The translations under genes were made by a program, and so were the position numbers. A DNA stretch of 64,000 nucleotides from Centrapalus pauciflorus. Lineage: Eukaryota; Streptophyta; Magnoliopsida; Asterales; Asteraceae. Below, piece by piece: positions 55,873 to 64,000 of the stretch (position 1 is the stretch's first letter; every line of letters begins with the position of its first letter). Below the pieces are notes generated by a model. It ran no database searches. It saw nothing but the letters and a program-made list of their open reading frames with translations, and was not told where the DNA came from. Location: the NCBI GenBank assembly GCA_020465985.1, contig JAANYP010007199.1, positions 372,001 to 436,000 of the forward strand, given 5' to 3'.

Positions 55873-58641
55873 TCATGAGAAAATATTAGTTATTTTTAGG
55901 GAACTCATCATAGGGATGAGTTCTCCTACTTCATCAACCTTTGTTGATGGACCAGTGATATCCACACTAATATTTCCTATTTGGATGGTATCAGCTTGGA
56001 CACCATCCTCATTGACTATGTTACTTCCAATACTGCTTGCTTTTGCAATGATGGAACTAGCAGAGTCAACAGGCCTCATGTCCTCAGTTTCAGGACAGTC
56101 TTTCGCCATATGTGTCTTCTTCCCACACTTATAGAATTTTCTCTTTTTAGCCTTTTTGGAAGAAGAACCTCCAGAAACATATTTTGAATTATTTTTGTTG
56201 ATTCTGTCAGCAGGTTTAGCAAACTTATTACTATTTTTAGATGAATCAACAGTTTGGGTGGAAGGCACAATAGCAACAGCTTTGCCTGTTTCTCCTTTCC
56301 TCTTTTCTGGATGACAGATAACAAACACAGGAAGCTTGATTGGCTTTTGACCTTCCACAGGTTTGGGAAACTTATTCCCAAATTTCTCAGGTTGAGAAAT
56401 GGCTTTGCCTTTGCCCTTACTGAGATGTGATTGACGTTGCCTATCAACATGATCAATGCTTTTGGTTCTGAAAGACTTACCTTCATTTATAACCAATTTT
56501 CCACTATGATTTAAAAACTTATTTGAAACCATAGCAGATTTGCTTTAAACATGAGACTTACCCCTGTTGAAAGCAGACTACTTACCTTTTGAAGACTTTT
56601 TCTCAAAATGATTAGCATCAAAAGGACTAACAGGTCTCTTAGCATCAGCTTTGGACCCAGAGCCTGTTTTGTCAATAGGTTTAGAGTCCACAACTGAAGT
56701 TTGAGCATGTTTTCCTTTTTTTGCTTGTGTGAATCAACAGAGCACTTAGCAGGTCGAATCGATGGAGAACATATTCCATCATCAGCTTTGGAACTTTTTC
56801 ACACAAGCTGTCAGTAATTTGAGGACTGACCAACCTGTCTGTTGAGACTAGCTTACAATTTACTTTCTGAATGAAAGTGCTAGGAAGCTCACCAAGAGTG
56901 GATAAGTCATCTTTCAGATTATTTATCTCAACAATAGAAGCTGCTTTTTCAAGATCCGCTCCAAGATAGGCTTGGATTTGTGCAGGGATCTGTTGACTAA
57001 TGCAATGGCTGACTTTTTGTGCAGATTGACACCAAGGGTCAACTATCTTTTGAAGCTTTGCATGTTTTACATCTGTCTCTATCTTTTCTTCTAGTAAAAC
57101 GGAGTTGATGTGTTTTAATTCATCAAGCTCAGTTTCCAACTTATTGAAACTGTCCACTTTACTGGATTTTATGTCAAGATCATTTTTAAGCATAGAGATT
57201 TCAGACAGTAAGACATTGTGCTTCTCAACAGCAGCTTTTAAATCAACAAGCATGTATTCTTACATTTTTCCTTTTTCATCAGAACTATAAGCCATAAAGT
57301 TTTGTACCTTGTACATCATTGTGGGATTCCAGTTCTCTAAGCTGCTGAAGGCTTCAGCTTCAGCAAGATCCTATTTGAAGTTGTTGGTTGATGGGACTTC
57401 AGTGTTGGCCTTCAGACAGTTGTTATCTTCTTCATCTGAAGATGAATCAGATTGCTCCCAATCACATGTGTCAGCCATGAGTCCCTTTTGCTTGTTGGAA
57501 GCCACTGAGTTTTCCAATTTTTTCAGCTTAGCCATGGCCATAAGGTACTTAACCCTGTAGCCATCATCCCTGTTTGTCTTGAATGGTTTGGATGGTTGAC
57601 CAACAGCTTTTGACACACAGTCAGCAGCTATGTGGCCAGTCTTGCCACATTTAAAGCACTCGGCCTTATATTTATCAAATGCCTTCTTTTTGACAACATT
57701 TGAGTTCCCCTGCAGCATTTTTCGACCAAACCTTTTCTCATTGAACCTTTTGACAAGCATTGCAATCATTTGCTCATCATCAAGTTCAGCAAGATCTTCA
57801 CCGTCTTCCTCTTCAGACATCTCTTCCCTTTCATCATCAGTCTGTTGATCAGGTTGTGTGAACACATCACATACCTGACCAACAGGTTGTCTCACGTTGG
57901 CCACTAAGGCAGCACCTCTCTTAGATATTTCCAAGGCATTTCTTTTCTGTTGCCTTGACTACTCATCATTCACTAGGGATCCATATAAGTTTACAAGATC
58001 CATACCTTTGATGGTGCCTGAATTTCTGAAGATGGTAGAAAAGTAGTTCCATTCTTCTGGCAGGATGTCCAAGATCTAGTTCACCAGAGTCGGCCTGTCC
58101 TTTGTGATCCCAACAGCTTTGAGATAATTGATAAGAGCAGTGAACTTGGTGTACGTTTCTGTGAGTGACTCCTTTGGTTCTGCAAAGAAGAGTTCATACT
58201 GTCTAACAAGATTGTTGATCCTGTTATCCAATGTGATTGTGGGACCATCATAGACGGTACACAAAGTATCCCACATCTCCTTTGCAGTCTTCATCTTCTC
58301 AACCTGTTTGAACACATCATCAGGAAGAGAAATGATCAGGTTATTCCTGGCTTTTGCGTCAAGAGCAACACGTCTTTTGTCTTCATCAGACCATTGATCT
58401 TTGGCCTTCTCAAAGGTTCTGATCTTAGGGCAGCTCCTTAAACAGCAGGAGTGATAGTAGTAACAGAGGTTGGTACATAGGGACCTTCCATTACTATCTC
58501 AGGTAGTTGTACATCAAGATTCTCAAAGTAGAGAATCATTCTGCACTTCAAACCAGAGAAGTTTTGATGATTGAACTTGGGTGGTTTGGCCATTGAACCA
58601 TTGTCATAGTAAGAGGAGGAACTTGCAGCACTATTGTCCAT
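55873..58641 (-). pseudogene. gag: Gag of element F, fragmented
   Basis: N-terminus MDNSAASSSSYYDNGSMAKPP at 58641, followed by a UBN2-type Gag segment (58315-58076, WDTLCTVYDG...YTKFTALINYLK), zinc knuckle 1 (CFKCGKTGHIAADC, about 57660), a coiled coil (57253-56681) and a degenerate second knuckle (YKCGKKTHMAKDC with its first Cys replaced, about 56120). The two-knuckle plus coiled-coil plan is the same as in B and C. Several frameshifts and stops (58438, 58076, 57371, 56681). Confidence 0.82.
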
Positions 58642-58690
58642 GGGAAAGTAGGGGGAATGAAAGATCTAGAGATGACATACACTCCATCTA

Positions 58691-58701
58691 CTCTGATACC
58701 A
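58691..58701 (-). other. Primer binding site of F, initiator-Met tRNA
   Basis: TGGTATCAGAG on the minus strand, two bases from the LTR end at 58704. Confidence 0.85.
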
Positions 58702-58703
58702 GT

Positions 58704-60430
58704 TGCAGGTCCCAAAAGGTTTCCCTAGAGTATTGTTCTAAGCTGTAGAGGGGGGGCGGGTGAATACAGTTCAACACTCTTTTCTCAATGTTTGTGTATA
58801 CTATTAACAAAAGTTAATTACACACAAGCTTGACTAAGGAAAGGTTCAAGCTGAGATGACAATACAACAGTTGTTTCAACTAATCTAAGACACACTCAGA
58901 CTAGATACACTGAATACACTCACTTAGATGAACTCACTGAATTTTACAAGACACAGATCGAAAGCTTGAGTATAAACAACTTAGACACACGTACTGTTAT
59001 ATTCAAGCAGACTTGCATGAATGAAAAACACACTTTAATGCATCTGATTTCTCACTCTTGGATATCTCACAATCCTTAGAAGCTTCCTTTTATACTCTCT
59101 TGGAGAATCTCAGTGAAGCTTCTTCATTGGACAATGAGAAAGTCGGGTGTCTTTCCAAAAAGACAAAACACCTATTCTGCACACTTTGATAAAGCAGACT
59201 TGTGTTCATGTTGCAGAATCTTTGTCTTTTTCTTTTTGTCACCGTTGCATAAGGCTTTAACCAAAAGAGGAATGTCAACTTTGCATCTTTTTTCTTTTGT
59301 TAAGGCCATTTTGATATAAGAAAAGGTCTGTCACCCTTTTCAGATATCCATTTGTCTTCATGTAACAGAACAGCATAGGCAGGCTTTTGCAGTTATTGTT
59401 TTCCACTTTTTCTTCGACTTGTAAACTGAACTTGTAAACAAAAACAATACATGAGGACTTGGAAACATATTCCATAAAGTGTTTAGCCTGTTCACAAAGA
59501 ACAACTTCTGTTCACAAAGAACTAAACACTTAGAATCTGTCCAAGCTGCTGAACAGAACAGAGCAGCGTAGACAGTTTATGTCCAGCCTGTTCAGCAGAC
59601 AGAACAGCTTGGACAATCATCCTTTGGTGCAACGAATTCAACAGGGTAAACAGCTTTGGCTGCTATTGCAAATCACTTTTCAGGTTTCAATAAGGCAGAA
59701 ACAGGCCTTAAATTATACCTTCAACTGCATCAAACAGGTTTGATTAATGTTGGTACACCCTGTGTGACGATAGCAATCTAAGTGTACTAGCAATTTGGTT
59801 CAATTCATATTACAAAGTATTGGGTATTTGATATATATGTTTATATATGTTTGATAGTTATAGATTGTATGTTTGAACTTGATGTAACGTATTACAAGAA
59901 GTTCAAACATAAAGTTCAAAGATAAATTCAAGCATAAGTTGAAAACATAAGTTTCAAATACAGGTTTAATATGTTAAAGTCGAATTTAGGTTAAATTCGA
60001 ATTCACAAGATAATCAGATTCGAATCTATAGCAGATTCGAATGTGTTCCTAGGCAAATTCGAATGTACATCATAAGGTAGATTCGAGAGTGTCAGAGGGG
60101 ACAAACTCGAATGGGCCTTGGGCCTTCGAGTTTGGCCCATGGCAAACTCGAATGATCGTCTATAATTAAGGATAGACTCGAATCATTAAGGGACTTTTGC
60201 AGATTTCGTGTGAGTGATTAGCAAAAGGCGATCTCGAGTTTATCAGCTTTGTGTGTGTTCTTTCGGAGAGAATCATCTAGTAGGTGCGTTCGTGTTCGTC
60301 CGTACAGCTGTTGATAGTCTCCGTGTTCCGTGTGAGAGTTGTTTCCGTCAACCCGTTAACGAGGATTCCGCACTCGTTGACGGTCTCGCGTCTAGATATA
60401 TCTGTAGTGTGTAGACCTTACAATTAAAAA
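58704..60430 (-). repeat. 5' LTR of element F, interrupted by solo LTR G
   Basis: 58704-59747 plus a few bases after G (60428-60430). On the minus strand it ends CCTGCA next to the PBS. Divergence from 46589-47647 is clear along its length, including a shorter, interrupted G-run (58749-58760). Confidence 0.85.
59748..60422 (+). repeat. Solo LTR G of the A/B/C family
   Basis: 675 bp, TGTTGGTACACCC to GTAGACCTTACA, flanked by the 5-bp duplication ATTAA (59743-59747 and 60423-60427). It carries the TGACGATAGC arm, the GTTTGAACTT inverted repeat, the TTCGAA-type cluster and a TATAATTA box. No PBS follows and no PPT precedes it, so it is a product of LTR-LTR recombination. Confidence 0.93.
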
Positions 60431-61144
60431 TCTCCTCCGCCGATCAGGCCGTGGAATATAATGATACTTAGAAAATACATTTGCGAGTGAATTGGCTAGT
60501 GTTGACAGGATATTTTATAATTAAGAAAAAGAGTCGTAGTAATAATTAAAATTTTTGCCATGTAAAACGAATTCAAGTACGTTAAAATTTATTTGGGCTT
60601 AAATATAAGTAATGTGTCAAAATATTTTGAGAACCCATGCAATAAGGGGGAGAACTTAATCATGTTTTAGCCTAAAAGTATTTAATTGTAGTCTAGATGG
60701 TTCGAGAAATTAAGTCCGTAGGGGTACCACTCATGCCTAATCCCCTAAAACCATTTGGTTTGGAAGCGGTTGACCGAAATCTCGTTACACAGACCATCTA
60801 GCTAATATAGTGAAAGGAAATAGATAGAAGCATGGTATTTAAAAAAAAAATTGTTATAAACATGCAAAGAGGAAAAAGATGGTCGGAAGACCCACATGTT
60901 TTAAGTATTGTAACTTTGAGCTAAAAGGTTATTTTCGAAGGGGAGATACATTATATAAATTATAAGAGAAGTAAATTTTAACTGAAAACGTCTTCAATTT
61001 ACATGTTAAGAATTTTAATGCATTAGTATGAAGGCTAGCTTGACATACAATTCCTAGACTCACTGCCAATTCTTGCTCGTTGCTTAGTTAGTTCTCATTC
61101 CAAAAGCTTGTTCGGGGACGACCAATAGTTAAGTTGTGGAGATT
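60431..61144 (+). other. 3' untranslated region of D, right of F, with PPT
   Basis: No ORF. Ends with AAGTTGTGGAGATT (61131-61144), the PPT, directly before the 3' LTR. A second purine-rich run AATAAGGGGGAGAA lies near 60640. Confidence 0.65.
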
Positions 61145-62089
61145 TGATAAGTCTATAATTTATATGATTTCTGAGTCATTTTATGATCATTTTAAGCACC
61201 GATACTTCGTAAAATCCATATTATTACTCCAAGTTTGTATTCCAGGGCCAAGATGATAAAAAGAAGCAATCTGAGAGAATTCAGAGCAAATTGGACTGAG
61301 GGAGGCGCATGCCAGCGCTACCCTACGCTCCACACAGCGCCCAACCTATCCAGATTCGTTCCATCACATGCCAGCTAAACTGTAGTTGCATCCGAGCGCA
61401 GGGGGCGCAGGCCTGCGCGTGGCTTGCGCTGGTGCGATGCCAATACACGTTTTCAACCCTGGAAACCCTAATTTCGATTCTCTATAAATAGTGGAGGAGG
61501 GCAAGCTTTGGAGGAGAGTCCCGACGTGTGTGCAAGTGTGCCGAAGCTCTACCGGAGTGGATTATGTGTATGCAAATGATAAACATTTGGCTATGATTAT
61601 GATTATGTGTTGCGATTGGAAAAAGCAATATAGTTTATAGTGGTGTTGTTATTCCTGCCGAGTCCATTAGTTTAGGGATTAAGACGAGTATTAATGTTGC
61701 ATACGCTATGCCGAGTGTTATTGGTTAAAACACATTTGATTAATTTAGTCGCACAATTGATTATGTGTTTGTGATCATTGTATAAAATTATAGTGAGTAA
61801 TACTTATGCCGTGGTGATTCCGTGAATGGTTATTCGTATATTGATTGTTTTTCTTCTTCATTAGTTATTTCGATCTTAATTTTAGTTACAAGCAATAGCA
61901 AATCATTATTCTACACAACTTATTCAAATACCCAATTTCCCATTTTAAATGCTTTCAATAAATATATTCCTATATGGCTATTAACCTAATCCTAATTACG
62001 ACCACACTCCCTGTGGATTCGACCCTTACTTCTCTAGCTAATTAGAGGATCTAAAGATTAAATCGGCAGGTCACAACGACGGACCGTCA
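61145..62089 (+). repeat. 3' LTR of element D
   Basis: 945 bp, TGATAAGTCTATAATT to GGACCGTCA. Contains GCGCAGGCCTGCGC (61405-61418), a perfect 14-bp palindrome, and TATAAATA (61483-61490), a good TATA box. Its 3' third aligns with 17133-17449. Confidence 0.87.
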
Positions 62090-62090
62090 G

Positions 62091-63299
62091 GCACCTAGGG
62101 CTTGGTACGAGACACTGCCTAATCACCTCTTAGACAATGGGTTTGAGAGAGTGAGAACTGATAGTAGACTATTCGTTAAGAGGAAAGGTGAAGACTTTAT
62201 ACTGGTACATCTGTATGTGGACGACATCATCTTCGGGTCGTCTAATGAACAAATGTGCATAGATTTTGGGAAGGTCATGAAATCTAAGTTTGAGATGAGA
62301 GCGATGGGAGAGCTGAACTTCTTTCTCGGTTTAGAAGTTGAACAACGAAAGGAGGGAATGTTTATTCCTCAGACGAAGTATGTCTATGACATTTTAGAGC
62401 GCTTCGGGATGGAAGGAACAATGCTTACGGCGCGTTTCAGTAATCCGATACAAGTGAATCATAATCTCGGACCGGGTACAGATAGTGATACTGATGTGGA
62501 TCCGACTTTATATCGAGCCATGATCGGGTATTTAACTGCTTCTAGACCTGATATAATATTTGTTGTTTGTATTTGTGTCAGGTTTCAAGCTAACCCAAAG
62601 AAGATGCATATGAAAGTTGTGAAGCGGATTCTGAGATACCTGAAGTCAAAACCGGAGCTGGGACTTTGGTATCATGCTGATGGAGATCTGGAATTGGAGG
62701 CTTACACAGATTCAGACTATGGATGGTGTAGCTTGAACAGAAAATCAATGACTGGAGGTTGTCAGTTCCTTGGAGGGAGACTAGTATTATGGCAATGCAA
62801 GAAACAAACTTTGGTAGTCGTATCAACGTGCGAGGCCGAGTATGTAGCTGCGGGTAGTTGTTGTTCACAGGTTCTGTGGATTCAACAAAAAGTGCGAGAT
62901 TACGGTTTGAATTATACTCATACTCCCATTAGGATAGACAATCAGTCAACAATTGCGATAACTAATAATCCAGTTAAACACAGTATGACTAAGCACAGAG
63001 ACATAAAACATCATTTTATTCGTGACTATGCTGAGAAAAACTTGATTAAACTGGTAAAAGTTCCAACAGAAGACAATAGTGCGGATCTTTTCACAAAAGC
63101 ATTTGATAGATCACGCTTTGAAATGTTAGTCCAACTATATGGCATGTGTAATCCGGAGTATTTAAAAGAATTCAAGTTTGTGCATGTGGATGGTATTACC
63201 AAGTCAGTCATGGCTTGGGTTCGCCGAGATAACAAACTTGTCTTGGTTAGTGTGCAGGAGTTAACTAAAAGTCCTAACAACAATTGGTTCTATGGATAG
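62091..63299 (+). pseudogene. pol: Pol 3' part of element E, with gag-pol junction sequence appended
   Basis: Open from 62091: RT palm with YVDDIIFGSS (about 62212), the connection region, and RNase H (DSDYGWCSLNRKS, CEAEYVAAGS) to the pol C-terminus at about 63158. A three-codon loss (SLM) follows MIG. In place of the normal stop the frame runs into YLKEFKFVHVDGITKSVMAW, which elsewhere in the family is the gag C-terminus, and then into the first residues of pol before stopping at 63299. The gag-pol boundary in this copy has AAA where C and B have TAA. Confidence 0.85.
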
Positions 63300-63456
63300 T
63301 GGTAAGTTAAGAAGTCTTACGAGAAAAAGGTAAAGTTTGTTAGTTGGGAGAACAAAGTTGGTAAGAGACAACTTTGCTGATCTGTTCACAAAAGTAGTTA
63401 ATAGATCACGTTTTGAGTTGTTAGTCCAACTAAATGGGATGCGAAATCTAGAGTAA
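63300..63456 (+). pseudogene. Remnant of protease region joined to a second pol C-terminus (E)
   Basis: After the stop, about 60 bases still resemble the pol segment following the protease DSG, and from about 63364 the sequence jumps to the pol end again (ADLFTK, RSRFELLVQLNGMRN) with TAA at 63454-63456. The pol terminus therefore occurs twice, at about 63060-63160 and here. Confidence 0.75.
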
Positions 63457-64000
63457 CCTGCCCTCTGTAGATAAGCTTTCTTTTATTTTTATTTTTTTAA
63501 GTTATTAGTTTGTCTTATTAGCTATTTTACTTAAAAACAAGAAAAGAAAAGAAAAAAGAGAGAAAACTATAAAAAATTCTTAAAAAGAGAAAAATGATAA
63601 ATTAAGAGAGAAGTCTTAGAGTCTAAGGTTAAAAGTGATGAAAATTAGCACTGTCTAACAAACTCTAAGTGTTAAGCTTTCACACATATTGCACTATAAA
63701 TTCTAAGTGATATACATGTTCATGTCTGATATGTTGGTAGGCATAAAACATGAAGGATTTCTTAAAAAGCTAATAAAATAATCAATAAAATGCCATATTT
63801 GTAACTAACTAAGATGTATGACCATAAAGTCTTAATTTCTATGTTAGAGGCATACATACAATATTTATGAATGAGTTATGAAAATCAAATCTGGGGGATG
63901 TATGGCTTCATCAAAATACATCTTATATAAAAAGTGCAAGTTTTGTAACGTAAAAGAAGTCAAAATATGTTGCTTTGATGTACGTAAGTACAGACCTATC
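63457..64000 (+). other. Pol-3' spacer of E (partial)
   Basis: Homologous to the start of the spacers in A, B and C. It contains one clear hairpin TGTAC-GTAA-GTACA (63979-63992) followed by GACCTAT, at the position of the second hairpin of the others. The first hairpin is degraded. Confidence 0.7.

Larger units (their letters stand above)
46589..60430 (-). mobile_element. Element F: second Sirevirus-like copia family, minus strand
   Basis: Minus-strand order from the right: 5' LTR (58704-60430, split by solo LTR G), initiator-Met PBS (58691-58701), gag, pol, spacer, env-like ORF, two PPTs and 3' LTR (46589-47647). Every ORF is broken. The LTRs differ at roughly one site in ten to twelve with several indels, so F is much older than C. 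Its non-coding DNA is unrelated to that of A/B/C, but the gene plan is the same. Confidence 0.88.
17133..62089 (+). mobile_element. Element D: Athila-like Ty3-gypsy retrotransposon, interrupted by C and F (with G)
   Basis: Own pieces: LTR tail 17133-17449, PBS and leader 17450-17688, leader/gag/pol 36176-41560, two downstream ORFs to 46479, 3' untranslated part 46480-46588 and about 60431-61144, and 3' LTR 61145-62089. The PBS matches tRNA-Asp, gag and pol are Athila-type, and RT precedes integrase (gypsy order). D lies in the RT gene of E; the next bases GGCAC (62090-62094) would be the target duplication. The overlapping LTR parts differ at roughly one site in five or six plus indels by eye, so D is old. 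All of gag-pol is inactivated. Confidence 0.88.
62090..64000 (+). mobile_element. Element E: Sirevirus-like copia, pol tail and spacer
   Basis: Begins in the RT gene exactly at the D LTR end (CA|GGCACC) and runs off the window. It is the host into which D inserted and therefore older than D. Related to A/B/C but more diverged. Confidence 0.85.

Noticed and set aside
60214..60414. 66-codon ORF
   Set aside because: Lies within solo LTR G. Its frame is not conserved in the other LTRs of the family.

Overview
This 64-kb window is nuclear DNA of a flowering plant with a repeat-rich genome. Everything I can identify is LTR retrotransposon. I found no host gene, no rRNA or tRNA gene and no CRISPR array. 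The plant signs are priming sites matching plant initiator-Met and Asp tRNAs, SIRE/Sirevirus-type Ty1-copia pol, Athila-type Ty3-gypsy gag-pol, 5-bp target duplications and deep nesting. I cannot name the species.

Layout (letters are mine). E: copia element, + strand; its pol tail occupies 62090-64000 and the rest should lie left of the window. D: Athila-like gypsy element, + strand, inserted in the RT of E. Its 5' LTR tail is 17133-17449, PBS 17456-17473, gag-pol about 36396-41560, two downstream ORFs 42634-43908 and 44952-46479, and 3' LTR 61145-62089. D has been split by three insertions. A: copia, +, visible 11317-17132, sits in D's 5' LTR. C: copia, +, 17689-36175, TSD TATTT, sits in D's leader. 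F: a second copia family, - strand, 46589 to about 60430, sits in D's 3' untranslated region. A is itself split by B (copia, - strand, from before base 1 to 11316, the best preserved copy). The 5' LTR of F carries a solo LTR, G (59748-60422, TSD ATTAA). Insertion order: E, then D, then A, C and F, then B (in A) and G (in F).

A, B, C, E and G belong to one Sirevirus-like family: LTR about 645-675 bp, initiator-Met PBS, Gag with two zinc knuckles and a coiled coil, Pol in copia order (PR-IN-RT-RH), a roughly 2-kb pol-3' spacer, then a long extra ORF ('env-like', resembling the putative plant transposon protein family), a polypurine tract and the 3' LTR. F has the same plan with unrelated non-coding DNA. 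D carries two diverged homologues of the N-terminal domain of the same extra ORF.

Most worth a second look: (1) a 6,677-bp tandem duplication inside C, apparently identical although C's LTRs differ at about 1%; (2) a three-copy GNRA-type hairpin series downstream of pol with a compensatory stem change; (3) in D, each env-like ORF is preceded by a PPT-like tract, a GC-rich palindrome and a TATA box, the order found at its LTR; (4) in A/B/C, the TTCGA-rich promoter-like arrangement of the LTR recurs upstream of the env-like ORF, with a 3' splice acceptor against the ATG; (5) a 10-bp inverted repeat enclosing the PPT/LTR junction; (6) a gag-pol junction with an in-frame stop, no pol ATG and a branch-point/acceptor-like sequence. 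Together these suggest that the downstream ORF is, or was, expressed from its own promoter and spliced. This is inference from sequence only.
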